From the NCBI RefSeq assembly GCF_012790675.1, contig NZ_CP046391.1, forward strand, positions 329,579 to 393,578: 64,000 bases of DNA, written 5' to 3'. A model generated the notes under the pieces. The model was not told the origin of the DNA, did not search any database, and was given only the letters and a program-made list of their open reading frames with translations. This document shows positions 9,493-19,129 of this stretch, one piece after another (within the stretch, counting starts at the first letter, position 1; each line of letters starts with the position of its first letter). The translations under genes were made by a program, and so were the position numbers. Origin of the DNA: Anaplasma platys (GTDB lineage: Bacteria; Pseudomonadota; Alphaproteobacteria; Rickettsiales; Anaplasmataceae).

Positions 9493-10820
9493 CACTGTTG
9501 GGGATAATCATGTTATGCCTAAGTTGCATATATTGCGGGATAATGCACTCACAGAAAGTAAATTTGTTACGAACTTTAGGTACCCAACGATGCCCCAGAC
9601 TGGGCGATGCACCACCGCAATATGGTCTTGTAATTTGTTGCAAAAGTCATTTGTAATGCAGATTACCGCCACAAAACATGCAAAAATGCATCCACACTAG
9701 TATTTTGTGCTTCTTCATTCTGCTCTAGGGGTAACTGGTACCAAATAGATGTTTAAAAATTATGAATCCACAACGTGTGATTTAGCAAAATTCATCACGC
9801 ATACGCTGCGCTTGTTTTTCAAAAAATTGCGAGTTACACTCTTCAAGTGCAGTACGATTTTACAAGCACGGTCAACGCTCTCCAGTGCACTTGCGATTAG
9901 AGTGTGAAAAACTTGTGTTTGTGAAAGGAAGAACTTTCTGTGCTGTGCGGGAACATTTGTTTGACTTTGGCGTAGTTTTTTTTTGCTAAGTTGCCGGGGT
10001 GCAATATCAATTTGATGTGGAAAGTGCCCGGTGATCAATACCGCGTCACCCGGTGGTAGTCGTGTACCTTCTTCAGTTGAACATGAGAGAAAATAAGCAG
10101 CTCAACAGTTTCCTATAGATGCAGCTATAGTGGTAGCGCGCATGGAAGATGGCGCCTGCATTATGCAAATCTGTGCAATTTTCACCTCACTTCACGGCGC
10201 AGATGGGCGCTTTATGAGACAGTAAATACTTGTGGACGCATGTGGCGGTTTTCTATCTAGGGTACCACGAGCAATGCATTACAATGTTCAAGCTGGGTTG
10301 CGCAAGAACTAGATAAAATGTGGTGTAGATGGACTACGCAGTTTTAATATCATTTAAGGTGACCAAGGTTTTTGATGGACCTTAAAGCCTGAGGGGTGCG
10401 CAAGCATCGCTGGCGGCGTGCGATGCTGTTGCGTTTTGTCGCGTTAATGGCAGCTTGTCCGAAGGTATATTTTGTACTCTATGGAGGCACGGTGACTACT
10501 ATTTACCGATGTCTCATAAGAGTGTACTTGGTATACATGGTATGTGTGGATTTTCCATGTCGCAAACATTCTCTCTTCTGTTGTTCCGTGACAATTTTGT
10601 CCTCAAGTTCGTTACGAATACTTTAAAATGCCTTGGTGCGACTGTAGGAGATTGTGATGAACTTTCAGGTGCTGTGTTTCCGGAGTTTAAGCGGTGCCTT
10701 GTACAGCGCCATGCCGCGCAGTGTTTTAGTAAACAAACGGCTCGAACACTATCTACGGATAAGAACACAGGGGACTAGCTTTGCTTCTAGAGGGCAGTAT
10801 CGTTTTGACGTTACGGTGAA
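9493..10820. other. gene-poor stretch
   Basis: About 1.3 kb between the purA promoter region and the end of the Pal/OmpA gene. Frames at 9760-10038 (minus) and 10455-10778 (plus, TTG start) lack ribosome binding sites and recognisable content. No RNA gene or repeat was seen. Confidence 0.6.
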
Positions 10821-11357
10821 TTAGCTGGCCTTGCGCAGCCTTGGTGATTTTTCGGGACTATTTGCAAATTCTACGATTATCACAACCCTTCTATTCTGCG
10901 TGTAGGCCTTCTCTATTTCTCTCTCATCTTTTGAGTAGACCAAGACCTCTGGTTCTGACCTGCCTTTTGTGTGAGTCGTAATACGTGAGGCCAAGGACTT
11001 GTCATGTTCCACGATGAATTGCTTCACTGCATCAGCTCGCTTCTTGCCCAACGCAATGTTGCACTCTTCTTCACCACTAGAATCCGCATGTCCTATTATC
11101 GTCAAGCGCACTCCTTTCCGCTTTTTTACCTTCTCTATAAGCCCGAGCAAAACTCTTTTGCTCGACTCCCGCAACTTGCACTCTCCTGCGTCGAAGTACA
11201 CCTTTTCCACCTTATTGGCAAAGTGTGCGCCCGCATTTTCGCCAGTATAGAGCGTTTTCCCGCTATATGATGGGCTTCCTATCTTGGTAAAAAAGCAACT
11301 GCTACTCGTCAAAGCCAGAAACACCCACAGGAGCGAAAAAAACCCGCGCGGCAGCAT
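10821..11357 (-). CDS. Pal/OmpA-family lipoprotein
   Basis: 178 residues from the ATG at 11357, which has AGGAG seven bases upstream; the longer frame to 11411 lacks this. Residues 1-20 are a hydrophobic lipoprotein signal ending S-S-S-C, so Cys21 is the predicted lipidated residue. The C-terminal two thirds are an OmpA-like peptidoglycan-binding domain: V-Y-F-D-A-G, G-H-A-D-S-S-G-E-E-E-C-N, and L-G-K-K-R-A-D-A-V. The Asp and Arg that bind diaminopimelate in characterised OmpA-like domains are kept. It may be the orthologue of the Anaplasma OmpA adhesin, but that assignment is inferred. It is a single gene, divergent from the M32-like gene. Confidence 0.88.
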   Translation of the reverse strand: MLPRGFFSLLWVFLALTSSSCFFTKIGSPSYSGKTLYTGENAGAHFANKVEKVYFDAGECKLRESSKRVLLGLIEKVKKRKGVRLTIIGHADSSGEEECNIALGKKRADAVKQFIVEHDKSLASRITTHTKGRSEPEVLVYSKDEREIEKAYTQNRRVVIIVEFANSPEKSPRLRKAS

Positions 11358-11672
11358 AGGAAAACTCCTTTTGTTGTTTAAAATGGTTCCAACCAGTGGC
11401 AAATAGCACACGCTAAGGACAGATCATTGCTTAAAACCACACCAAGTCAAGCAAAATAATTTTGCATGTTTTTCCGATTTGTTGTGGCTTTAACTGCTAT
11501 GTATGCTAAAAACTTAGAGTGCGCTTTCTATGTGTGTCAGCTTCCGTTGTGTGCTCACTAGAGATTGAGTAGTTTAGACAGGAAGCATCCTTGTTTTTAG
11601 CCTACGTTGGGCTGTGGTGCGCGATTTTATTTGCGATGTTTTTAATGTGAGAGAGTTTTGGTTGTTCAAAAT
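11358..11672. other. divergent intergenic region
   Basis: About 315 bases between the divergently oriented Pal/OmpA lipoprotein and M32-like genes. A possible minus-strand -35, TTGACT (11450-11445), sits about 90 bases before the lipoprotein start with a poor -10 after it. No gene is seen. Confidence 0.4.
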
Positions 11673-13157
11673 ATGAAGCATTACAAGTTTTTGGAGCAGA
11701 TTTTTGCCAAGGTGCGTAATATAAGCGACGTTATAGACGGTCTTTGTTATGGTGGGGCTGTTGACCAAGATGTTACGGATAGAATACGCACATTGCAGGA
11801 AATCAGGCAGGAGATAATAGATAGTGATGTTGTTGCATCAGCGATAAACACATCCCTCTCAAGTAAGGGGCAGCTCTCAGATTGGGAGGTTGCCAACCTT
11901 CATTGCATGAATAGAATGCACAAGAATCAAAAAGGCATTCCTGCAAGTTTAATTACTTCGCTCACCGAAGCGAGAATGAAATGTAGAAACAGTTGGATGG
12001 TGTTCCGCGAAGGAGATGAGCCCTCTAATGGAGTTATGCAGCTATTGGGGGATGTAGTGCAGCTTTCCAGAGAAGTTGCCGCGATAAAGTCGGAGGATCT
12101 AGGCTTTGCCAGTAGGTACGATGCGCTGCTGAAGATTTATGATGGAGACTTTGACACAAAGCGAATCGATGAAGCGTTTACTGACGCTGGTGCGTTTTTT
12201 AGGCAGTTTTACGGCGAGGTTTTGGAGAAACAAAACAGTGGCAAGGTTCGTGCTTCTAAGTCTATTTCCAAGGCAATAACATGCGACAAACAGAGAATGT
12301 TGCATGAATGTCTGGTTTCTGCAATGTGCGAGGGTATCGCTGTTGCAGATATGACTGGTGGATACACCGGGTGTTCCGTAGATTGGTTTGAATGGGCTGG
12401 AGGGGTTTCTTGTCACGAGGAGGACTACAGAATAGGCCTTAGGGGCGCAATGGAAAGTGTAGGGCACGCTTTGTATAAGGCGAATTTGCCTCAGAAGTGG
12501 AAGAGCCAACCAATAGGTGGTTTCGCCGGAAACGTGATGTACGAGGCGCAGGGGGCATTGATGTCATGCCACTTGCTGAGGGACAATAGGTTCTTGGAGT
12601 TTGTTTTTCCCACAGTGAAGAAGCTGTTTTCTTTGAGAGGGCGGGCGGCCGATGTTGAGAATCTGCAGATGTACCTTTCGGAAGTCAAGACGGATTTGTT
12701 GTTGGAACGCTCAGATGAGGTGACGTCTTTGGCACACGTTATGCTCAGGTATGCTTTGGAAAAGGAGATGATTAATGGTGATCTGGAAGTCAGCGAATTG
12801 CCAGATGCATGGGCTCAGGGTATGAGGTACTATTTTGATAGTGTTCCGAGTGATGACAGAGAGGGATTTTTGCAGGACGAGTACTGGGTTAGCGGAGTTT
12901 TTGGCTACTTGCCGGGCAAAGTGTTGGGCGCTGTTGCGGCTACACAGATTTATTCGTCTATGGCAAATCACAAAGTTGATGTGTTAAGTCGGGTCGAGAA
13001 GGGAGATTTTTCGGCCTTGGTAGGCTGGTTGTGCCGGTATGTATACTCAAATGGGGCGCGTTATAGCAGCACAATGATGTTGAAAAAGATCACGGGTCGT
13101 AGAATAGACATGGATGCCTATAAAAACCACCTCGTGTCCAGGTATTTGAGTATGTGA
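11673..13157 (+). CDS. M32 (carboxypeptidase Taq) family protein with degenerate active site
   Basis: 494 residues from the ATG at 11673 (a TTG at 11658 is possible). The C-terminal half follows M32 carboxypeptidases closely: G-H-A-L-Y, then E-x-Q about 25 residues on, L-Q-D-E-Y-W-V-S-G-V-F-G-Y-L-P at the usual place, and a final G-A-R-Y-S-S with T-G. The zinc motif HEXXH is altered: E261-S262-V263-G264-H265 replaces H-E-x-G-H, so one zinc ligand and the catalytic Glu are lost while H265 and E291 remain. The upstream H-P-F is also changed (D-W-F), and H-E-S-Q-S reads Y-E-A-Q-G. Peptidase activity is unlikely; a binding or structural role is possible. It overlaps or abuts tkt. Confidence 0.85.
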   Translation: MKHYKFLEQIFAKVRNISDVIDGLCYGGAVDQDVTDRIRTLQEIRQEIIDSDVVASAINTSLSSKGQLSDWEVANLHCMNRMHKNQKGIPASLITSLTEARMKCRNSWMVFREGDEPSNGVMQLLGDVVQLSREVAAIKSEDLGFASRYDALLKIYDGDFDTKRIDEAFTDAGAFFRQFYGEVLEKQNSGKVRASKSISKAITCDKQRMLHECLVSAMCEGIAVADMTGGYTGCSVDWFEWAGGVSCHEEDYRIGLRGAMESVGHALYKANLPQKWKSQPIGGFAGNVMYEAQGALMSCHLLRDNRFLEFVFPTVKKLFSLRGRAADVENLQMYLSEVKTDLLLERSDEVTSLAHVMLRYALEKEMINGDLEVSELPDAWAQGMRYYFDSVPSDDREGFLQDEYWVSGVFGYLPGKVLGAVAATQIYSSMANHKVDVLSRVEKGDFSALVGWLCRYVYSNGARYSSTMMLKKITGRRIDMDAYKNHLVSRYLSM

Positions 13158-13165
13158 GAGAGTAT

Positions 13166-15166
13166 ATGAATTGCGATAGTCGCAGCTATACCGATGATGA
13201 ACTACATGTTATGGCGCGGGCCATTAGGCTTATTTCTGTAGACGCCATTCAAAAGGCGGAGTCTGGGCATCCGGGTATGCCTCTGGGTATGGCAGATGTG
13301 GCGGTGGTTTTATTTTCAAGGTTTTTAAATTTTAGCGCCCGTGATCCCGCGTGGATTGATAGGGACAGGCTTGTTCTTTCAAATGGACATGGTTCCATGC
13401 TGCTTTATTCGATAATGCACCTTCTTGGGTGCTTAGGTATGGACGACATAAAGCAGTTTAGGCAATTGCACTCGATAACGCCAGGCCATCCGGAATATGG
13501 TTGCACTCCGGGCGTTGAAGCTACTACTGGGCCGTTGGGGCAAGGGCTCGGATGCGCTGTAGGTATGGCGATAGCGGAGAAAATTCTTGCACAGAGATTT
13601 GGTAGTGATTTGGTAGACCACTACACATACGTGATGGCTGGGGATGGATGTCTGATGGAGGGGATAAGCCATGAGGCCGCGTCACTTGCTGGTCATTTGT
13701 GCTTAGAAAAGCTTGTCGTGCTGTTTGATGACAATGGTATATCAATAGACGGCAAAACTAGCCTGGCAACTTCTGACGATGTTGCTGCGCGTTTCCTTTC
13801 CTATGGATGGGATGTATTGGAAGCAGATGGACATGATTATGAGCAGATTGGTCGCGCCATTGAGCGGGCCAGGAAGAGTTCCAAGCCCTCTATAATCGCT
13901 TGCAAGACTGTGATAGGAAAGTTCATGGCTGCGAAGGAAAACACTTCTTCTGCGCACAGCTGGCCTTTTACTGCTGATGATGCTCAGGGGTTGCGTAACG
14001 TCTTGGGGCATCAAGGTGGTATATTCGAAGTAGATGCTCGTGCGGAGAGCTTATGGGCGAAAGTGCGTGATAGGGGTGATAGCGCCTATAATGCATGGGT
14101 TGATAGGGCAAATAACTGCGGCGATAGAGCGCGTCACTTGAACGATGCTATTTCACCTGGGATACCGGATTATGTGTTTTCAGAGCTTAGGTCTAGTTGC
14201 AAGGGAGTGAGTTCTCCTGAAGCAACGCGCAAATCTTTTGGGCGAGTGCTCGAGTTGTTGACTGGAAAAGTTGCAAAACTAATTGGGGGGTCAGCTGATT
14301 TGACTTCTTCCAATAACACCAAGGCAAGCTGCATGAGGTCTATAGAACGTTGTGACTTTAGTGGCTCATACATCTATTATGGAATAAGAGAGCACGCAAT
14401 GGCGGCCTGCATGAATGGAATTGCTCTTCATGGAGGTTTTATCCCTTATGGGGGCACCTTCTTGGTGTTTTCTGATTATTGTCGGCCGGCTATTAGATTG
14501 TCCGCACTGATGGCGCTGCAGGTTATGTATGTTATGACGCACGATTCCATAGGGGTCGGTGAAGATGGTCCCACGCATCAACCTGTTGAGCACCTTGCGT
14601 CTTTGAGAGCCATACCGAACTTATATGTCTTCAGGCCGGCAGATGCTATTGAGGTGTTGGAATGTTGCGAGATAGCGCTGCGCCTTACAAAATCTCCGGC
14701 TCTGTTTGTTTTGGCTAGGCAGAACGTTGCGCAGTTGCGTGGAGGAGATGATGGAGGCGGCAATTTATCTGCAAAAGGGGCGTACGTACTTGGTGAGTGT
14801 GAAGGCGATCTGCGCGTTACAATATTTGCTACCGGTTCGGAGGTAGAGGTTGCGCTCAAAGCTCGGGAGATTATGCATAAAGATCATGGTGTAGGAACAA
14901 GGGTGGTTTCCATGCCTTGCTGGAGGCTATTTGATCAGCAAGAATCTAGTTATGTTGCAAGTTTGCTGGATAACAGCAGCCTAAAAATTGCAGTAGAAGC
15001 GGCAAGTTCTGTGGGATGGCATAAGTATATAGGGAGAGATGGGATATTTGTAGGGCTGGATGAGTTCGGTGCCTCAGGGAAGTGTAGCGATCTTTACAAA
15101 CACTTCGGCGTAACAGCAGAGAACTTAGTTTCCAAGGCACTTGCGAGATTGAACTCTTTGGTCTAA
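13166..15166 (+). CDS. tkt: transketolase
   Basis: 666 residues from the ATG at 13166, preceded by GAGAGAG; a GTG at 13154 overlapping the upstream stop is the alternative. It moves two-carbon units between sugar phosphates in the non-oxidative pentose phosphate pathway, using thiamine diphosphate. Present are S-G-H-P-G-M-P-L-G near the start, G-P-L-G-Q-G, the cofactor motif G-D-G-C-L-M-E-G with the downstream Asn in D-D-N-G, and the glutamate region I-R-E-H-A-M-A-A. E-D-G-P-T-H-Q-P-V-E-H follows. All three domains are complete. The start lies nine bases after the M32-like stop, so the two are read together. Confidence 0.96.
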   Translation: MNCDSRSYTDDELHVMARAIRLISVDAIQKAESGHPGMPLGMADVAVVLFSRFLNFSARDPAWIDRDRLVLSNGHGSMLLYSIMHLLGCLGMDDIKQFRQLHSITPGHPEYGCTPGVEATTGPLGQGLGCAVGMAIAEKILAQRFGSDLVDHYTYVMAGDGCLMEGISHEAASLAGHLCLEKLVVLFDDNGISIDGKTSLATSDDVAARFLSYGWDVLEADGHDYEQIGRAIERARKSSKPSIIACKTVIGKFMAAKENTSSAHSWPFTADDAQGLRNVLGHQGGIFEVDARAESLWAKVRDRGDSAYNAWVDRANNCGDRARHLNDAISPGIPDYVFSELRSSCKGVSSPEATRKSFGRVLELLTGKVAKLIGGSADLTSSNNTKASCMRSIERCDFSGSYIYYGIREHAMAACMNGIALHGGFIPYGGTFLVFSDYCRPAIRLSALMALQVMYVMTHDSIGVGEDGPTHQPVEHLASLRAIPNLYVFRPADAIEVLECCEIALRLTKSPALFVLARQNVAQLRGGDDGGGNLSAKGAYVLGECEGDLRVTIFATGSEVEVALKAREIMHKDHGVGTRVVSMPCWRLFDQQESSYVASLLDNSSLKIAVEAASSVGWHKYIGRDGIFVGLDEFGASGKCSDLYKHFGVTAENLVSKALARLNSLV

Positions 15167-15195
15167 AAGAGTCATAAAGTGGGTAAAAGGGATTA

Positions 15196-15453
15196 ATGAT
15201 TTATTCCGTATTCGTGTTGCTGGCGTGTTGTGCGGCCATGGTGTTGGGAATTGTGAGTGTTAGCAGCATTTATGATAGGATGTTGGCTGTTAACGTTTTC
15301 AATACGTGCATGGTTCTGGCTATAGTGACGCTCGGTGTTGTTATGGATTCCGCTGACTTTTTCATAGATGTCGCTCTGGTGTATGCATGTGTTGGGCTGG
15401 TAGCTTCCGTTGGATTTGCTAAATACTTTCTCTACGGCGGTTGGGGGGAGTAG
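15196..15453 (+). CDS. mnhF: Mrp/Mnh-type antiporter subunit F
   Basis: 85 residues, three predicted membrane segments. It matches MrpF/PhaF: D-R-M-L-A-V-N near residue 27 and the D-V-A-L-V-Y-A-C-V-G segment near 59, typical of this small subunit. Mrp complexes exchange Na+ (or K+) for H+ across the inner membrane. The ATG at 15196 has AAGGGA just upstream. It is the first gene of a tight set F-G-D/E-B-C, one base before subunit G. Confidence 0.85.
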   Translation: MIYSVFVLLACCAAMVLGIVSVSSIYDRMLAVNVFNTCMVLAIVTLGVVMDSADFFIDVALVYACVGLVASVGFAKYFLYGGWGE

Positions 15454-15454
15454 A

Positions 15455-15751
15455 ATGTTCGGGGCATTTGGTGCAGGCATATTTTACATGGGCATCATCG
15501 CTGTTGTTATTGCCGTTATAGGGGTGATGAGGTTTTCAGACTTTCTATATAGGGTGCACGCTGCGGGAATTGTTGATGGGGCCGGAATAACGCTTTCATG
15601 TATCGGGTTGGCCTTCCAGTACGGTTTTTCTATTCTCTCACTTAAGATACTTTTGCTGCTAGCCTTGTTGTTGGTGACTAACACGACAACATGCAATATT
15701 CTGACAGGTGCGGCGTGCTCAACAAGGGGTGATGACGAGGCGAGTTGCTGA
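15455..15751 (+). CDS. mnhG: Mrp/Mnh-type antiporter subunit G
   Basis: 98 residues from the ATG at 15455, which has GGGGGAG upstream; the frame is open further 5' but inside subunit F. Three membrane segments. MrpG features are G-V-M-R-F-S-D-F-L-Y-R-V-H-A-A-G near residue 25, where the family has G-x-x-R-x-x-D-x-x-x-R-x-H-A. It ends in TGATG, overlapping the next start by one base. Confidence 0.88.
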   Translation: MFGAFGAGIFYMGIIAVVIAVIGVMRFSDFLYRVHAAGIVDGAGITLSCIGLAFQYGFSILSLKILLLLALLLVTNTTTCNILTGAACSTRGDDEASC

Positions 15752-16311
15752 TGTGGAGTATAGCAATAATAGACGGTGTTCTGCTATCCTTGTTGGCAGT
15801 GTTGGCCTGCTCCATTGCGGTGTTTGAGGATCTGCTGGTCAACACCATTGTGTTGTGTGGGTTCAGTTTGACGCTGGCTGCTTTGTACTTGGTGATGAAC
15901 GCACCGGATGTGGCAATTACTGAAGCTTCAGTTGGGGCAGGATTCAGCACTGTGCTTTTGTTAATGGTTCTTTCGAAGCTTGGGTATCGTAAAAAAATCA
16001 AGGTGCGTAGCGTTTTTTATCAGTATGAGAAAGTTAAGCTTATATCTGCTGCTACGATGACGGTTGCACTGTTTGTGATGTTGGTGTTTATGGTTGCAGA
16101 GCTGCCGAGCTTTGGTGATGGGGAGTCTGCTGCCAATGTTGCTGCTGCCGGGACTTATCTCAAAAGTGCCTATGAGTATACCGGGATACCGAATCTAGTT
16201 ACCGGGGTTTTGGCAAGTTTCAGGGGATATGATACTCTCTGTGAAACCGTTGTAGTTTTTACAGCTGCTACTGGGGTTTCTTTATTAGTTGGTGGGGGCA
16301 AGAACGCATGA
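15751..16311 (+). CDS. Mrp/Mbh-type subunit: MbhD-like (DUF4040) fused to MbhE-like
   Basis: 186 residues with about five membrane segments. Residues ~5-78 match the DUF4040/MbhD unit, equivalent to the C-terminal part of MrpA: Y-L-V-M-N-A-P-D-V-A-I-T-E-A-S-V-G-A-G. After a charged loop, residues ~140-186 match the MbhE-like unit: F-R-G-Y-D-T-L-C-E-T-V-V-V. In canonical Mrp these pieces belong to the large MrpA; here they form a separate small gene. Its ATG overlaps the mnhG stop by one base and its stop overlaps the next ATG (ATGA). Confidence 0.82.
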   Translation: MWSIAIIDGVLLSLLAVLACSIAVFEDLLVNTIVLCGFSLTLAALYLVMNAPDVAITEASVGAGFSTVLLLMVLSKLGYRKKIKVRSVFYQYEKVKLISAATMTVALFVMLVFMVAELPSFGDGESAANVAAAGTYLKSAYEYTGIPNLVTGVLASFRGYDTLCETVVVFTAATGVSLLVGGGKNA

Positions 16312-16748
16312 AAAGTAGGAGTAGTGTACACCTTGCTGACTTCGGGTTGCGTTACGTTGTCTCCTTTATGTTCTCTGTCATGGTCATATATGGGCTCTAC
16401 GTGCATATTCATGGGGATTATAGCCCTGGAGGTGGATTTCAAGGTGGAGTTATAGTAGCATCTGCTGTCGTGCTTTATGCCATGACTTTTGGTGACTCTG
16501 TTACCCGGGGAGTCTTGCCCTGTTTACTTACGGTAGGGGCTATTGGTTTGCTGATATACATTTCCACGGGCCTGACTTCTACGTTTTTGGGGGAGAGCTT
16601 TCTGTCGTATGTGTTTAGGGTTTATGATACGGTGACTGAGCAAAAGCTTGGGGTATTTCTAGTAGAGTTAGGTGTGGGGCTGACTGTTTGTTCCTCAGTT
16701 GCCAGTATGTATTTTGACTTTGCATCGTGGAAAAATGATATAAACTAG
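16308..16748 (+). CDS. mnhB: Mrp/Mnh-type antiporter subunit B
   Basis: 146 residues with four membrane segments. The MnhB signature H-G-D-Y-S-P-G-G-G-F-Q-G-G-V-I near residues 34-48 is intact. The start overlaps the preceding stop by four bases. A 67-base gap separates it from mnhC. Confidence 0.92.
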   Translation: MKSRSSVHLADFGLRYVVSFMFSVMVIYGLYVHIHGDYSPGGGFQGGVIVASAVVLYAMTFGDSVTRGVLPCLLTVGAIGLLIYISTGLTSTFLGESFLSYVFRVYDTVTEQKLGVFLVELGVGLTVCSSVASMYFDFASWKNDIN

Positions 16749-16815
16749 CTATGGAAGGCGTTGAGTTCCTTGGGAGTGCTTGGTGATTGCTTATTGCGTG
16801 TGGGTGTGAGGTAGG

Positions 16816-17133
16816 ATGGATTTTTTGCTTTCACATTTAAATTACGTGGTGAGTGCGCTGCTGTTCTCTTTAGGGCTGTTTGTGGTTGTTACTAGTAGTA
16901 GCCGTGTGAAGCAATTGCAGGGTCTTGGTCTGTTCCAGACCGCAGTTCTCGTCTTTTATGTTTCCTTAGGGTACGTGGGTGATTCGGTGGCCCCGATACT
17001 CGGTAGTGATGGAGCAACGCAAGTGTATAGTAATCCGCTACCAAGTGTACTGATGCTTACTGCAATCGTTGTGGGGGTTGCCACAATGGCTGTGGGGCTT
17101 TCTATGGTGTTAAGGATAGAGGGGGCACGTTAA
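16816..17133 (+). CDS. mnhC: Mrp/Mnh-type antiporter subunit C (NuoK-like)
   Basis: 105 residues with three membrane segments, homologous to NuoK of complex I. It has G-L-G-L-F-Q-T-A-V-L-V-F-Y in the second segment and N-P-L-P-S-V-L-M-L-T-A-I-V-V-G-V-A in the third; the P-x-P-x-A-L-x-L-T-x-I-V-I pattern is typical of MrpC. The start has GAGGTAGG directly upstream. It is the last gene of this antiporter group; RNase E/G begins ~100 bases later. Confidence 0.9.
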   Translation: MDFLLSHLNYVVSALLFSLGLFVVVTSSSRVKQLQGLGLFQTAVLVFYVSLGYVGDSVAPILGSDGATQVYSNPLPSVLMLTAIVVGVATMAVGLSMVLRIEGAR

Positions 17134-17230
17134 AGATGCAGTTACTCCGGGCGCGTAGTTTTTTGCTATAGCTTTGTTGCCTGGGTTAATGCTGTGACGG
17201 TGAGATGGTTTTTTGTTTAGTTAGTTTTGG

Positions 17231-19129
17231 TTGTGTTTTGTGTCTAGTGGTGCTAGTGGAAAGAGAATATTGGTTGATGCAGTATATGCAGATGAGGTGA
17301 GGGTCGCCGTTCTTGATGAAGGTAAGGTAGTCGAATTTGATCAGGAACTAAAGGATAGGAAGCAAGTTCGTGGTGGGAATGTATATTATGCCGTAGTTAG
17401 GCGTATAGAGCCGTCACTTCAGGCGGTGTTTATTGAGTATGGCGTTGGAAAACACGGGTTCCTGCCGTTTTCCGAAATATCTGTTGAGCATTTTCAGCTT
17501 CCTCCAGGGGAAAAGGAGGAGCTTACCCAGAGTGTGTACGGTGATGATACAGATCTTGAAGAAATTGTGGACGAGGACGTTGTCGTGCCTGATGAGGCAG
17601 CGGTTGCGGGTGTGGGGTGTTCTGTTGACGAGAAGGCTCAGCTAGCTACCGAAGATGATCGTGATGGGAAGAGGGGTTCTACAGCGGCTAGGAATGGCAA
17701 GTCCAAGCCTGTTTTGCACAAGATGTACAAGGTGCAGAACGTGATTAAAGTGGATCAAAAACTGATGGTGCAGATCATCAAAGAAGAACGCGGTAGTAAG
17801 TGTGCTACTTTCTCGACTTACATAGTCCTGGCGGGCAGGTATTGCATTTTTATGCCCAATTCAGGCAGTAGAAACAGTGGGGTATCGCGGCGCATAGAGG
17901 ATTGTGATAACAGGAAGAATCTGAAAAAATTTATCAGCGCCATGAAGCTTCCCAAAGAAGCCGGGGTAATAATACGCACTGCCGGCGATAATAAATCGCA
18001 GCGAGAAATAGAACAAGATTTGAAGTACTTACAGCATACGTGGAAAGAAATATGCGATGCTTGCGCTTCAGTGGAAAGTCCTACTTTGTTATATGTTGAA
18101 GCCGACATAATAAAGAGGACACTTAGGGATTTTTGTAATGAGAGTGTTCATGATGTGGTGGTGGCGGGAAGTCAGGCGTACAGCGTCGTAAAGGAATATG
18201 CTAAGTCGATGTTTGGCAATAAGCTGCGGGTCAGAATGTACAAGGGTAGCGTTCCGGTGTTCACACACTATCGTGTTAGTGCGCAGATTCTGGAGTTGTA
18301 TAGCGACAAGATTTATCTCCCCTCGGGTGGTTATTTAGTGATCACTCCAACGGAGGCGCTGGTTTCTATAGATGTAAACTCAGGAAGGATGACTGGTGAA
18401 GATAGCATAGAGGAGACCGCTTATAGAACGAATATGGAGGCGGTGAAGGAGATTGCTAGGCAAGTTAACCTCCGTGGTCTTTCGGGCCTTATAGTCATAG
18501 ACTTTATAGATATGATCAAATATCGCTATTGTCGCGCAGTGGAAGCGGAAATACGCGAGGCGTTCAAAGGAGATCGTGCCAAGGTCCAGTTCGGGTACAT
18601 AAGTGCTTTTGGCCTTATGGAAATCTCTAGGCAGCGGGTTAAACAGAGCATACTCGAGACAAGCACTATGCAGTGCTCACATTGTAAAGGTGTTGGCCGG
18701 GTTAGAACTCTGGAATCAATCTCAGCCAGCATACTTAGGGACATAAGGTATCTTGCGAGTAAGAATGCAGAGCGGGTCATAGCTGTGTCTCTTAACCCCA
18801 GGGTTTTAGCTTATATCTTCAACAACAAGCGCAAGCACATTAGTGACATAGAAGTGGAGCTAAAGGTGCTTATCAGGTTAGACTTTGATGAAAGTGCTGC
18901 TCTTGCGGACTTTAACATCAGAACCGAAAGCGGCTATACCAACGCTGTTACCGAAGAATTTGTTGTTCCAGCTTGTGGTCCAGGATCGCCTGTTACTACT
19001 ATTGAGGAGAAAGTAGGAGAGGGGGCTGATTCTACGGAAGAACAGCCGCAGTTGAATGTGGAGCAAAATATTACAGATTCTTCTTGGGTCAGGAAGTGGT
19101 TAACTCGAGCTCTTGAAGCGGTGTCCTGA
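17231..19129 (+). CDS. ribonuclease E/G family endoribonuclease
   Basis: 632 residues if the TTG at 17231 is used; a GTG at 17240 is equally plausible and no ribosome binding site decides. It cleaves RNA in mRNA decay and rRNA maturation. An S1-like domain near the N-terminus is split by a long acidic insert (~100-150, rich in Asp/Glu). The catalytic part has the two metal-binding aspartates in V-S-I-D-V-N-S-G and V-I-D-F-I-D-M. The zinc-link pair follows as C-S-H-C-K-G-V-G. The C-terminus is short compared with E. coli RNase E, so no large degradosome scaffold is present. It precedes dnaK. Confidence 0.93.
   Translation: MCFVSSGASGKRILVDAVYADEVRVAVLDEGKVVEFDQELKDRKQVRGGNVYYAVVRRIEPSLQAVFIEYGVGKHGFLPFSEISVEHFQLPPGEKEELTQSVYGDDTDLEEIVDEDVVVPDEAAVAGVGCSVDEKAQLATEDDRDGKRGSTAARNGKSKPVLHKMYKVQNVIKVDQKLMVQIIKEERGSKCATFSTYIVLAGRYCIFMPNSGSRNSGVSRRIEDCDNRKNLKKFISAMKLPKEAGVIIRTAGDNKSQREIEQDLKYLQHTWKEICDACASVESPTLLYVEADIIKRTLRDFCNESVHDVVVAGSQAYSVVKEYAKSMFGNKLRVRMYKGSVPVFTHYRVSAQILELYSDKIYLPSGGYLVITPTEALVSIDVNSGRMTGEDSIEETAYRTNMEAVKEIARQVNLRGLSGLIVIDFIDMIKYRYCRAVEAEIREAFKGDRAKVQFGYISAFGLMEISRQRVKQSILETSTMQCSHCKGVGRVRTLESISASILRDIRYLASKNAERVIAVSLNPRVLAYIFNNKRKHISDIEVELKVLIRLDFDESAALADFNIRTESGYTNAVTEEFVVPACGPGSPVTTIEEKVGEGADSTEEQPQLNVEQNITDSSWVRKWLTRALEAVS

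Noticed and set aside
10455-10778. 107-codon frame with TTG start
   Set aside because: No ribosome binding site and no recognised protein.
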